Positions 42,403-51,251 of a stretch of DNA of 64,000 nt are shown here, piece after piece. The position numbers and the translations under genes were made by a program. Within the stretch, counting starts at the first letter, position 1. Every line of letters begins with the position of its first letter. Source of the DNA: Bacillus_BA songklensis (GTDB lineage Bacteria > Bacillota > Bacilli > Bacillales > Bacillaceae_H). The notes under the pieces were generated by a model that was not told the origin of the DNA, searched no databases, and was given only the letters and a program-made list of their open reading frames with translations. The DNA is taken from NCBI RefSeq assembly GCF_042649685.1, contig NZ_JBHRZT010000072.1:372001-436000 (forward strand). Reading direction: 5' to 3'.

Positions 42403-42714
42403 TTAATCAATGGCCGATTCAATTTTATTAAGGACATTTAGTTTCACAGCAGGTTTGGCTGCACCGAATAGAACAGACGCGAAACTAACTTGTTTATATT
42501 TAACGAAGTTTAAAATGCGTAATGTGCTTATGTATGTTTCAATGATTTCCTCGTGTAAGGCATTTGAAGGATATTCTGTTAAATCAATCGCTTTTTGGAT
42601 TACTTCTTTCGGCAAGTCTTTTAAAAGTTTTTTTCCTTCTTTCATGCTCCAAATAAATTCACCTTTTATATTTGCTGCTTGCATGGCATTTAATACACTT
42701 TGATCTAACATCAT
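42403..42714 (-). CDS. Conserved hypothetical protein, about 103 residues
   Basis: Start placed at ATG 42714 (or 42711), five to eight bases after AAAGGAG; the track start would add six residues over the ribosome site. The protein is alpha-helical: AMQAANIKGEFIWSMKEGKK, LPKEVIQKAIDLTEYPSNAL, TLRILNFVKYKQVSFA. No membrane helix or known motif. It converges on nos with 15 bases between stops. Confidence 0.6.
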   Translation of the reverse strand: MMLDQSVLNAMQAANIKGEFIWSMKEGKKLLKDLPKEVIQKAIDLTEYPSNALHEEIIETYISTLRILNFVKYKQVSFASVLFGAAKPAVKLNVLNKIESAID

Positions 42715-42899
42715 CCACACTCCTTTTTTCATTTTTTTCGTTGTCTGTTAGTACGTGTATACCCGCTTTTTTGTAAGGTACACCTCTTTTTATAAAAATT
42801 TTTTTGAAAATTTATTTCCCTACCCGAAATAGTTGTGGATGGTGTAATATGGAAGAGGATCTAAAGATTTGGAATGTTTGTGAAGGAAGGGAGTTAAAT

Positions 42900-44123
42900 A
42901 TGCAAGCAGCTGTCAAAACAACCAGTATCCCGGCCCAAACGGTGTATCGCATTTTATTCGCGATTAGTCTGGGCCACTTTTTGAATGATTCGATGCAGGC
43001 GGTCGTACCGGCTTTGTTTCCGATCCTGGAAAAGTCGATGAATCTGAACTATACACAAATTGGGTGGATTGCGTTTGCGCTCAATATGACATCTTCTGTC
43101 ATGCAGCCGATGTTTGGATATTATGCAGATAAGAAGCCATCCCCGTTTTTATTGCCTGTGGGAATGTTTTTAAGCATGCTGGGGATGATTGGTTTGGCAT
43201 TTTCACCTAATTTCTATTTTATTCTATTGTCGGTTTTGTTTATTGGGTTTGGCTCTGCCATCTTTCATCCGGAAGGGGCAAGAGTGGCATACATGGCAGC
43301 AGGGGCGAAGAGAGGGTTGGCCCAGTCGATCTACCAAGTAGGCGGGAACACGGGCAATGCGATGGCTCCGCTGTATACCGCTTTTATTTTTGTCTCCTTG
43401 GGGCAATTTGGAGCGATTTGGTTTACGGCACTTGCGGGAGGGGCCATTGTCGTATTGCTTTATGTTTCCACATGGTATAAGCAACAGCTTGCTTTTGGGC
43501 GGCAATCGAAGAAAACGAAAAGTGCGGCAAAAGCGACGGGTACATTGAACAGGTCCATTAAACTGGCGATTGTGCTTCTCGTCTTCATTACATTTGCCCG
43601 TTCCTGGTACAGTGCCGGCATTTCAAACTATTATCAGTTTTATTTAATCGACCATTACGGTTTAACGATCAAAAATGCGCAATTTTATATTTTTATTTTT
43701 ATGATAGCTGGTGTATTAGGGACATTTTTCGGCGGTCCGTTGGCTGACCGATTTGGCAAACGCAATATCATCTTTGTCTCCATGCTCGGTTCGGCGCCGC
43801 TTACGGTGTTATTGCCTCATGTCCCGCTTGGTTGGGTCATTCCGCTTTTCTTTGTGATCGGCTTTATTATGTCTACAAGTTTCAGTGTTACAGTCGTTTA
43901 CGCCCAGGAACTCATGCCGGGAAAAGTCGGTATGGTATCGGGGCTGATCGTTGGATTTGCCTTTGGAATGGGAGCGATCGGGGCCGTTGCTCTTGGTAAG
44001 TTAGCGGACCTTTATAGCCTACGCTTTATTATGATTCTGTGCAGCATGCTGCCGATCCTCGGCGTATTGACATGGCTGTTGCCAAGTGATCAAAAAGTAA
44101 GAGAGTGGAATGAAAACACATAA
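42900..44123 (+). CDS. MFS exporter, fosmidomycin-resistance (Fsr) type
   Basis: 407 residues from ATG 42900, seven bases after GAAGGAAGGG. Twelve transmembrane helices. GHFLNDSMQAVVPALFPIL in helix 1, FHPEGARVAYMAAG and QVGGNTGNAMAP are hallmarks of the Fsr subfamily, whose members export fosmidomycin and other small molecules; the natural substrate is unknown. The MFS loop motif GGPLADRFGKR lies between helices 8 and 9. Monocistronic. Confidence 0.87.
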   Translation: MQAAVKTTSIPAQTVYRILFAISLGHFLNDSMQAVVPALFPILEKSMNLNYTQIGWIAFALNMTSSVMQPMFGYYADKKPSPFLLPVGMFLSMLGMIGLAFSPNFYFILLSVLFIGFGSAIFHPEGARVAYMAAGAKRGLAQSIYQVGGNTGNAMAPLYTAFIFVSLGQFGAIWFTALAGGAIVVLLYVSTWYKQQLAFGRQSKKTKSAAKATGTLNRSIKLAIVLLVFITFARSWYSAGISNYYQFYLIDHYGLTIKNAQFYIFIFMIAGVLGTFFGGPLADRFGKRNIIFVSMLGSAPLTVLLPHVPLGWVIPLFFVIGFIMSTSFSVTVVYAQELMPGKVGMVSGLIVGFAFGMGAIGAVALGKLADLYSLRFIMILCSMLPILGVLTWLLPSDQKVREWNENT

Positions 44124-44233
44124 ATGGGTTTCACTCAAGTATAGTGTAATTCAATTAATAGAAAAAGGAGTTAAAGATAATAGAGTAATGTATGGAAGAA
44201 ACGTTCTGTTTAATTCCATTTATCACTAAAATA

Positions 44234-44247
44234 GGAACAAATGTTCT
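44234..44247. promoter_or_regulatory. LexA-box-like palindrome
   Basis: GGAACAAATGTTCT contains the palindromic core GAAC-N4-GTTC and agrees with the Bacillus SOS box CGAACRNRYGTTYC at 12 of 14 positions. It lies about 90 bases before the small toxin gene, near its likely promoter. Confidence 0.45.
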
Positions 44248-44336
44248 GTTTCTGAACAGAGAGAAATGGTAGAATGATGATATACAATAGAATGTTTCTC
44301 AAGGGTGGTCGGCTAGCTCCCGTTTGAAAGGGGGTG

Positions 44337-44426
44337 ATGCCTTTGTCAGTGTACGAATCATTAACTCTTATGATCTCATTTGCGACCTTAATTATTGCGT
44401 TGCTGGCATTTCATCAAAAAAAATAG
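44337..44426 (+). CDS. Putative holin-like type I toxin peptide
   Basis: 29 residues: MPLSVYESLTLMISFATLII then a short polar tail ending AFHQKK. One transmembrane helix and a basic C-terminus, as in the 'putative holin-like toxin' peptides of Bacilli (TxpA/BsrG-like type I toxins that depolarise the membrane). GAAAGGGGGTG precedes the ATG. The mRNA would end at a hairpin (GACCGgAGTTG / CAACTgCGGTC, TTTTTTT) at 44510-44545, overlapping the antisense RNA. Confidence 0.75.
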   Translation: MPLSVYESLTLMISFATLIIALLAFHQKK

Positions 44427-44560
44427 ACCTCCCTTGACATCAATTTTATAAGGGAGAGGTCTATTCCTTCTGTATATAGGCCGATCCTCTGAAGGGAACG
44501 TCTATTGTATGACCGGAGTTGTTGCCGCAACTGCGGTCTTTTTTTCTTCTTTTACAGTCA
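44410..44560 (-). ncRNA. Candidate antisense RNA antitoxin
   Basis: On the minus strand a terminator (AGACCTC.CCCTT / AAGGGAGGTCT followed by eight T) lies exactly at the 3' end of the toxin gene, indicating a convergent transcript that begins near 44560 and overlaps the toxin mRNA tail by about 100 bases. This is the standard geometry of Bacillus type I systems. The promoter was not firmly located. Confidence 0.5.
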
Positions 44561-44613
44561 TCATACCACATTGTGTTTTAAATAAAAAGAACAAGGAACG
44601 AGTAAAAACAATT

Positions 44614-44778
44614 TTACTTTGACTTTTTCTTATTCATTTGCTTTCCGCTTTTCTTTTGGCTCTGACTTCGGGTGTTCCCTTCTACAAATTCAGATGCCAG
44701 TTCTGCGTCAAAATCACTCGCCTGCTTGGCGATTTGTTGGTTGTTTTGATTATTGTTCATTCTGCCTTGTTTTGACAT
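44614..44778 (-). CDS. Small polar protein, possible gamma-type SASP relative
   Basis: 54 residues from ATG 44778, six bases after TTTGGAGGA. Asn/Gln/Lys/Ser-rich; the block QQIAKQASDFDAELASE resembles the F-x-x-E-(F/L)-A-S-E block of gamma-type spore proteins, but only one copy occurs and the match is weak. The C-terminus is very basic (KKSGKQMNKKKSK). Probably a spore-core or nucleic-acid-binding protein, by inference. Confidence 0.55.
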   Translation of the reverse strand: MSKQGRMNNNQNNQQIAKQASDFDAELASEFVEGNTRSQSQKKSGKQMNKKKSK

Positions 44779-44845
44779 GTCCATTCCTCCAAACATTGAT
44801 CATTCCTTTTTAATATGAACGAAACCAAATTAAATTATTGAAGTG

Positions 44846-45208
44846 TTAATGAAAGTTGTGGATGGCAACTTTCTTATTAAGGGATGGATTCTCTCCGTAA
44901 GAGCGGTACGTAAACAAAACCTGGCTATCAATGTAGGCTGTTGCATATAAAATATGTTCGCCTTGTTTCCCTTTTGCTTCCATATAAAAAGTAGCTTCTT
45001 CGAGATGAAGATGATAAAAGTGGTAAGTAATTCCCAGTAGTGTTTGTTGGGTTCTCATGGTATTTGGATGATGTTGAATGAAGTCAGCTATTTCCTCGAC
45101 TGTCATCGTTTCATGCTGGAAAAGAGATGTTAACTTATCTTTGACGGATTGTGTTCCCTGCTGGAATATTTGTCTTACGTCTTGATAAATCGATTGCAGT
45201 GTATTCAT
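44846..45208 (-). CDS. Hypothetical protein, about 120 residues
   Basis: Start at ATG 45208 behind AAGGTGAGG. N-terminal half helical (MNTLQSIYQDVRQIFQQGTQ), with a short segment resembling an HTH (VEEIADFIQHHPNTM), then a beta-rich C-terminal half. No family recognised. The gap to 45383 is intergenic. Confidence 0.55.
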   Translation of the reverse strand: MNTLQSIYQDVRQIFQQGTQSVKDKLTSLFQHETMTVEEIADFIQHHPNTMRTQQTLLGITYHFYHLHLEEATFYMEAKGKQGEHILYATAYIDSQVLFTYRSYGENPSLNKKVAIHNFH

Positions 45209-45383
45209 GAACCTCACCTTATTTCAAGTATTCTTATGGTTAGTGTGTCCATAAACGACTGAACATCTCATGTTGGAAAAAAGTGATTTATCCTGATGCC
45301 CGGTAATAGCATTTCATACATAAAAAGGAAAAAATGGGGGATGATGAACATAAGCTCTCTGCATAAGTAATGGAGGAGAAGAG

Positions 45384-45464
45384 ATGAACGCCGATAGCAA
45401 TGAAAAGGATGTTGCGAACATCGGATTGGACTTGCATGCCAACTTCCACCATGGATTTCGATGA
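45384..45464 (+). CDS. 26-residue leader-like frame
   Basis: MNADSNEKDVANIGLDLHAN and six more residues, preceded by a strong GGAGGAGAAGAG. Its stop overlaps the start of the next frame, so it could be a coupled upstream peptide, or the two frames are one gene split by a frameshift. Confidence 0.35.
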   Translation: MNADSNEKDVANIGLDLHANFHHGFR

Positions 45465-45606
45465 CATGATTTTTCTATTGCCCTCAAAGCTCGCTTTCGT
45501 TTGCATGTTGTTGTCTGTGCTGGTTCCTGTTATTTTTGGAAAACTGCACAATATTTTAAAAAAGTGGGCAGACCCCCACTATAAAGAACAGTCTAAGGAA
45601 AGGTAA
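45451..45606 (+). CDS. 51-residue single-pass membrane protein
   Basis: MDFDDMIFLLPSKLAFVCML, a hydrophobic stretch to about residue 27, then a charged tail ending WADPHYKEQSKER. Its ATG lies inside the end of the 26-residue frame and has no ribosome site of its own, fitting translational coupling. Function unknown. The overlapping minus-strand frame at 45288-45551 lacks signals. Confidence 0.4.
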   Translation: MDFDDMIFLLPSKLAFVCMLLSVLVPVIFGKLHNILKKWADPHYKEQSKER

Positions 45607-46268
45607 GATACCAAAAAGCGGAGGTTACTTAACCTCCGCTTTTTGGTTGGCATCGGAGAAAATACCGCTTCGCTCAATATTTTCAAAGCTTGCTGGATTT
45701 TTTCTTCTGATTGGACAAGTGCCATTCTTACATAACCTTCACCGGTCGGACCAAAAGCGTGTCCAGGTGTGACAACAACATTGGCACGATCCATGAGAGC
45801 ATAAGAAAAATCAAGTGAATTCCAGCTTTCAGGAATCCTGGCCCATGCAAACATACTGCCTGCCGGTTTATCAACATGTCAGCCAAGCGAAGCTAGTCCG
45901 TCCACTAATAAATCTCTTCGTTTTTGATACATGTCTCGGCTCTGCCTGCAAAAGTCAGCACCGTTTTTTAAAGCGGCAATGGCTGCTTTTTGAACAGGTA
46001 AAAATACACCGTAATCAAGATTGGATTTGAACTGGCTTAATGCACGAATAATCTCTTTGTTTCCAATCGTATAGCCGATACGGCAGCCTGCCAGGTTAAA
46101 GCTTTTGGAAAGGGAATTCATTTCGATTCCCACATCTTTTGCTCCTTGGACTGACAGAAAACTAAGAGGCTTGTTTCCGTCAAAGTATAGTTCAGAGTAG
46201 GCAAAATCATGCACGACGATGATGTCGTGTTTTTTCGCAAAGGAAATGACGTCCGCAAAAAACGATTG
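45579..46268 (-). pseudogene. Class I aminotransferase, truncated and nonsense-mutated
   Basis: Residual frame reads FADVISFAKKHDIIVVHDF, YSELYFDGNK, then SLSKSFNLAGCRIGYTIGN with the PLP lysine, and after an in-frame TGA at 45879-45881 (a Trp codon in relatives) HVDKPAGSMFAWARIPES and GPTGEGYVRMAL to the normal end. The first half of the enzyme (about 180 residues) is missing; the break at 46268 lies next to a perfect palindrome. It belonged to the LL-DAP/alanine-type aminotransferases. Confidence 0.85.
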
Positions 46269-46283
46269 TCATCCGCTTATGCG

Positions 46284-46331
46284 TAAATCATTTAACATGA
46301 GAGCGTTTTTTTGCTCATGTTAAATGATTTA
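46284..46331. terminator. Perfect 18-bp palindromic hairpin
   Basis: TAAATCATTTAACATGAG / CTCATGTTAAATGATTTA with a 12-base loop containing T7. It sits exactly where the aminotransferase pseudogene breaks off. It lacks a T-run after the stem, so a terminator role is unproven. Confidence 0.6.
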
Positions 46332-46524
46332 TGTGGATTCACATATAGATGCATAAAGGAACGGACAGTGATGAATCGATCACTTATGTTAGGATATATA
46401 CATTAGATAAAAGTAGATTGTCCATCTATAAGATGTTACCCTATACAAAGAGAAAAAACGTTCTGTCAGATGAGTGACAGACAATTTGAATGAAGAGAGA
46501 AATGAAATGGGAGGAATTTCGAGA

Positions 46525-48648
46525 ATGTTGGGACAAGCAAAAGATTATTTACGCCAATATTTCGGTTATAACACATTCCGTACAGGACAGGAGGACATTA
46601 TCCGGCTTGTGCTGGAAGGTAAGCATACCGCAGGCATTATGCCGACAGGGGGAGGGAAATCGATTTGTTATCAAATTCCGGCCCTGGTGCTGCCAGGCAT
46701 TACGCTTGTCATTTCACCCCTTATCTCCTTAATGAAAGACCAAGTAGATGCCCTCTTGCAAGTCGGAATCCCCGCTGCTTATATTAATAGTTCTTTGTCT
46801 TCTGCCGAGATTCATCAAATACTGATGGAAGCGAGAGAAGGAGAATATAAGCTTCTATACATCGCCCCCGAACGGCTGGAGTCTTTCGCTTTTTTAGAAG
46901 AGCTGAAACAACTTCCCGTCCCGCTTGTGGCGATTGATGAAGCTCACTGTATTTCCCAATGGGGGCATGATTTTCGCCCGAGCTATTTGCGAATTGAACA
47001 GATGATCCAGCAACTGCCCGATCAGCCGACCATTCTTGCGTTAACGGCTACAGCGACTCCGGAGGTGAGAAGAGACATTTGTGAATCGTTGCATATCCCC
47101 TCAGAAAACACAATCATTACCGGGTTTGAACGTGAGAATTTAGCGTTCAAAGTACTAAAAGGGGAAGACCGTTCTGCTTTTATTGAGCAGTATGTTAAGA
47201 AAAACGCCGCAGAGTCCGGAATTATTTATGCCGCCACACGGAAAGACGTCGATCATTTGTATGAGCAATTACGAAAAAAAGGATTGAACGTCGGTCGCTA
47301 TCATGCCGGAATGAGCGATCGTGAACGAGCGGATCAGCAGGAACGGTTTTTGCAGGATGACATTTCGGTCATCGTTGCCACAAATGCGTTTGGAATGGGG
47401 ATTAATAAATCGAACGTACGGTATGTGATTCACTACCAGCTTCCAAAAAATATGGAAAGCTATTATCAAGAAGCGGGGCGTGCCGGCCGTGACGGGTTGG
47501 ACAGTGAATGTGTCGTGCTTTTTTCTGCCCAAGATGTCCAGATTCAACGGTTTTTAATCGAGCAGCAACATCTTCATGTGAATCGTCAGCACCAGGAACT
47601 CATAAGGTTGCGCCAAATGGTTGACTATGTTCATACGGAAAGTTGCTTGCAATCGTTCATTTTGCAGTATTTCGGGGAAATCGACACAAAACCATGCGGA
47701 CGCTGCAGCAATTGCACAGATGAGCGTCAGTCTGTCGAGGTCACAAAAGAAGCGCAAATGGTCCTTTCCTGCATGATTCGAATGGGGGAGAGGTTCGGCA
47801 AGACGCTGATTGCACAAGTATTAACCGGATCAAATAATAAAAAGGTACGGGAAATGAGGTTCGATGAGCTTTCGACATACGGAATCTTATCGGATCAGAC
47901 AAGTAAAGATGTCAGTGAGTTTATTGATTTCTTAACATCGGAGGATTATATCGGAGTGACCCAGGGTCCATATCCGGTTTTATATGTGACAAACAAAGGA
48001 AAAGAAGTGCTGAGGGGGAATACAGCCGTTTGGCGGAAAGAACGAATGCAAGTCAAGCAAGTGGTCCGGGATGACGAGTTGTTCAATCATTTACGGGAGG
48101 TACGTAAACAAGTTGCTGCTAAAGAAAATGTTCCCCCGTTTATGATTTTTTCCGATCAAACGCTGCATGATATGTGCTTAAAGCTGCCCATAACAGATGA
48201 GGAGTTTTTAAGTATAAAAGGAGTCGGCGTTCAAAAGCAAGAAAGATACGGTCGCTTTTTTATCCAGGCAATTACCCGATTTTGTGAACAACATCCTGAA
48301 CGAGAAAGGAAAGTCACTGAAGTTTCATCCGTCAACAAAGTGAAAAAAGAGACAGAGGCGTCCCATCTCATTACATATGAGATGTATCAACAAGGCCATA
48401 CAATTGCAGACATTTCCCGAGAGCGCGGGTTATCCAATCAAACGGTTGAAGGTCATCTCCTGCGCTGTGCATCAGAAGGAATGGATGTTAATTGGAATGA
48501 ACTCATTCCGAAGCAGTACGAACCTCTTATCGAACAAGCAATTCAAGCGGTCGGGGCGGAGAAATTAAAACCGATTAAAGAGCAGCTCCCTGAAGAAATC
48601 AGCTATTTTATGATAAAAGCTTATATGGTAAAAAAAACGGTTCAATAA
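46525..48648 (+). CDS. recQ: ATP-dependent DNA helicase RecQ
   Basis: 707 residues from ATG 46525 (GGGAGG ten bases upstream); GTG 46474 would add 17 residues without a ribosome site. Domains: superfamily-2 helicase with MPTGGGKSICYQ (Walker A) and IDEAHCISQWGHDFRPSY; helicase C with QEAGRAGRDG; zinc site (C-x16-C-x2-C-x2-C around KPCGRCSNC); winged helix; HRDC domain near residues 520-600; and a C-terminal HTH_40-type region (YQQGHTIADISRERGLSNQT). It is longer than B. subtilis RecQ (591). It unwinds DNA during recombination repair. Confidence 0.94.
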   Translation: MLGQAKDYLRQYFGYNTFRTGQEDIIRLVLEGKHTAGIMPTGGGKSICYQIPALVLPGITLVISPLISLMKDQVDALLQVGIPAAYINSSLSSAEIHQILMEAREGEYKLLYIAPERLESFAFLEELKQLPVPLVAIDEAHCISQWGHDFRPSYLRIEQMIQQLPDQPTILALTATATPEVRRDICESLHIPSENTIITGFERENLAFKVLKGEDRSAFIEQYVKKNAAESGIIYAATRKDVDHLYEQLRKKGLNVGRYHAGMSDRERADQQERFLQDDISVIVATNAFGMGINKSNVRYVIHYQLPKNMESYYQEAGRAGRDGLDSECVVLFSAQDVQIQRFLIEQQHLHVNRQHQELIRLRQMVDYVHTESCLQSFILQYFGEIDTKPCGRCSNCTDERQSVEVTKEAQMVLSCMIRMGERFGKTLIAQVLTGSNNKKVREMRFDELSTYGILSDQTSKDVSEFIDFLTSEDYIGVTQGPYPVLYVTNKGKEVLRGNTAVWRKERMQVKQVVRDDELFNHLREVRKQVAAKENVPPFMIFSDQTLHDMCLKLPITDEEFLSIKGVGVQKQERYGRFFIQAITRFCEQHPERERKVTEVSSVNKVKKETEASHLITYEMYQQGHTIADISRERGLSNQTVEGHLLRCASEGMDVNWNELIPKQYEPLIEQAIQAVGAEKLKPIKEQLPEEISYFMIKAYMVKKTVQ

Positions 48649-49115
48649 AAAAAGAATTGAGGGAATTCCGCCAAGAGTTGAGCAGAAGAAGGCGGGGGAG
48701 GTGGAGAGACAGCATTAGCGACTGTTCAAGGGAAAAGACTCCCTCTAAATCCAACACCCCCGCATCGCCTAATCAAGGAACTGGAAAACCGGGTACCGAC
48801 GATTTATCATTTACCCCATACCGAATGGATAGTTAAGTACATTGGTAGGTCACATCTTTTATTCCTGCTTTTTGAAGGCTTCTATATACCTCTAGCACTC
48901 AAGTCTCTGTCACCGATTCATCTTCTATTTGCGCCTTTCTGTTCTTGCGTCTTGAATTGGCTTGCAAAGGTTCTTGGATTTATACAAAAAACGATTATTT
49001 TGGCACAAATCTTTACAAACCCAAACAAAGTTTGTTAAATTTATAGTTATATTAAAAAAAGTTTAATAATTTTAAATATTTTATTTTTAGAGAGATGAAT
49101 ACGGAGGGATTTAGT
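48649..49115. other. Intergenic region before ilvD
   Basis: No gene. Near 48690-48780 an imperfect long stem (GGCG..GGGG..TGGA / TCCA..CCCC..CGCC) encloses GCGACTGTTCAA, which also occurs in family-A repeats, so this may be a degenerate relative. The last 80 bases are AT-rich and should hold the ilvD promoter; AATTTTAAATATTTT is a weak CodY-like candidate. No T-box was found. Confidence 0.45.
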
Positions 49116-50792
49116 GTGGCAGAACTACGAAGCAACATGATCAAAAAAGGATTTGACCGTGCACCACACCGCAGTTTATTGCGTGCTGCCGGTGTTAAAG
49201 AAGAAGATTTCGACAAACCTTTCATTGCAGTCGTCAATTCATATATCGATATCGTTCCTGGACATGTCCACTTGCAAGAATTCGGAAAGATCGTAAAAGA
49301 AGCGATTCGTGAAGCGGGCGGCGTTCCGTTCGAAATGAATACAATCGGAGTGGATGACGGTATTGCTATGGGCCATATCGGCATGCGTTATTCTTTACCG
49401 AGCCGTGAAATTATCGCGGATTCAGTGGAAACCGTGGTATCTGCGCACTGGTTTGACGGAATGGTCTGTATTCCGAATTGCGATAAAATCACGCCAGGTA
49501 TGATGATGGCAGCGATGCGCCTGAACATTCCAACCATCTTCGTCAGTGGCGGACCGATGGCGGCAGGGCGTACAAGCGATGGCCGCAAAATCTCTCTTTC
49601 TTCTGTTTTTGAGGGAGTGGGCGCGTATCAATCAGGCAAAATCGATGAAAAAGGATTACAAGAATTGGAGCAATACGGCTGTCCGACATGTGGATCATGT
49701 TCAGGAATGTTCACAGCGAACTCCATGAACTGCCTGGCCGAGGCTCTTGGTCTTGCGCTTCCTGGAAACGGAACGATTTTAGCGGTAGCCCCTGAGCGCA
49801 AGGAATTTGTCAAACAATCCGCTAAACAATTAATGAAGCTGATTGAACTCGATTTAAAGCCTCGTGATATCGTGACGGAAAAAGCGATCGACAATGCTTT
49901 TGCGCTAGATATGGCACTTGGCGGCTCAACAAATACCGTTTTGCATACACTCGCGTTAGCCAATGAGGCAGGAATTGATTATCCGCTTGAGCGCATTAAT
50001 GAAGTGGCTGCACGTGTACCACACTTATCGAAATTGGCACCGGCTTCTGATGTTCATATCGAAGACCTACATGAGGCAGGGGGTGTATCTGCAGCGCTGA
50101 ATGAGTTATCAAAAAAAGAAGGGGCCCTTCACCTTGATACCATGACGGTAACAGGCCAAACATTAGGCGAAAACATCGCCGGCTGCGAGGTAAAAGATTA
50201 TAATGTCATTCGTTCAATTGATAACCCGTTCTCAGAAAAAGGCGGTCTTGCGGTCTTGTTCGGTAACCTTGCCCCAGACGGTGCCATTATCAAAACAGGA
50301 GGCGTTCAAGGTGGAATTACTCGCCACGAAGGACCAGCCATTGTGTTTGATTCTCAAGAGGAAGCGTTAGAAGGGATTTCAAAAGGAAAAGTGAAAGCGG
50401 GACACGTGGTGGTCATTCGCTATGAAGGGCCAAAAGGAGGACCGGGAATGCCGGAAATGCTTGCTCCAACTTCCCAAATCGTCGGTATGGGCCTTGGGCC
50501 GAAAGTCGCGCTTGTAACGGACGGGCGTTTTTCGGGTGCTTCCCGCGGATTGTCCATCGGACATGCATCTCCTGAAGCGGCAGAGGGCGGACCGCTTGCC
50601 TTTGTAGAAAACGGTGACCATATCGTGATTGATATTGAAAACCGCACGATGGATGTGCAGGTTGCAGAAGAAGAATGGGAAAAACGGAAAGCGAACTGGA
50701 AAGGATTTGAACCGAAAGTAAAAACGGGTTATCTTGCTCGTTATTCCAAGCTTGTGACATCCGCAAGTACTGGCGGCATTATGAAAATCTGA
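49116..50792 (+). CDS. ilvD: Dihydroxy-acid dehydratase
   Basis: 558 residues, nearly identical in layout to B. subtilis IlvD. It dehydrates 2,3-dihydroxy-isovalerate and -methylvalerate to the 2-keto acids in valine and isoleucine synthesis. The iron-sulfur ligands lie in CIPNCDKITPG and PTCGSCSGMFTANSMNC; the conserved GRFSGASRGLSIGH is near the C-terminus. Start is GTG 49116 (ACGGAGGGATTTA upstream), matching the usual VAELRSNM; the longer frame adds seven residues. It stands alone here, away from an ilv-leu operon. Confidence 0.96.
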   Translation: MAELRSNMIKKGFDRAPHRSLLRAAGVKEEDFDKPFIAVVNSYIDIVPGHVHLQEFGKIVKEAIREAGGVPFEMNTIGVDDGIAMGHIGMRYSLPSREIIADSVETVVSAHWFDGMVCIPNCDKITPGMMMAAMRLNIPTIFVSGGPMAAGRTSDGRKISLSSVFEGVGAYQSGKIDEKGLQELEQYGCPTCGSCSGMFTANSMNCLAEALGLALPGNGTILAVAPERKEFVKQSAKQLMKLIELDLKPRDIVTEKAIDNAFALDMALGGSTNTVLHTLALANEAGIDYPLERINEVAARVPHLSKLAPASDVHIEDLHEAGGVSAALNELSKKEGALHLDTMTVTGQTLGENIAGCEVKDYNVIRSIDNPFSEKGGLAVLFGNLAPDGAIIKTGGVQGGITRHEGPAIVFDSQEEALEGISKGKVKAGHVVVIRYEGPKGGPGMPEMLAPTSQIVGMGLGPKVALVTDGRFSGASRGLSIGHASPEAAEGGPLAFVENGDHIVIDIENRTMDVQVAEEEWEKRKANWKGFEPKVKTGYLARYSKLVTSASTGGIMKI

Positions 50793-50801
50793 CGAATCTA
50801 T

Positions 50802-50853
50802 AAAGATACATGTGAAATCTATTAAATGATTAGACTTCCGTGTATCTTTTTTT
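50802..50853 (+). terminator. Rho-independent terminator of ilvD
   Basis: AAGATACA...CG / TGTATCTT stem with T8. Confidence 0.75.
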
Positions 50854-51251
50854 TGAGAATTCATTTTGGAAGATCAAAGGGGAATGAACAACATAGATTG
50901 TATACTGTTCGAGTTGATAGCGGAACGATGCTGTGCCGAATGTTAAAAGACTCTCCCATATACCGGGGGAGGCTTTTTAGCATATAAAGGTAAAGAATTA
51001 GCCTGGATATAAAATAAGTTGTATAATAAGCGGGGGAAATTTCCTGTTTATTTCGTTTAGACAAGCGGAATATAAGGCTCTTCAACTGCATAAAAATATA
51101 GGATTCGACGGCTGTTGACGGCAAAGGCAAGCGAGTTTTGCTGATATTTATCATCTTTTGCGCTTGCCAAGGAAATAAAAGAAGCCATTTTTAAAAATTT
51201 CCGCTGAGAAAGCGGAGAAATCATCATTTTTTGTTGAAGAGGGCGTTTTTA
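50854..51251. other. Intergenic region with several hairpins
   Basis: Hairpins at about 50950-50985 (CTCCC/GGGAG), 51131-51167 (GGCAAGCG / CGCTTGCC) and 51201-51216 (CCGCT/AGCGG). No gene with start signals on either strand. Confidence 0.45.

Noticed and set aside
46455..46475. LexA box before recQ
   Set aside because: AAAACGTTCTG keeps only one half-site; the other half is mismatched.
50379..50864. Overlapping minus-strand frames of 75-161 codons over the end of ilvD
   Set aside because: Antisense shadows of a strongly conserved gene; no independent start signals.
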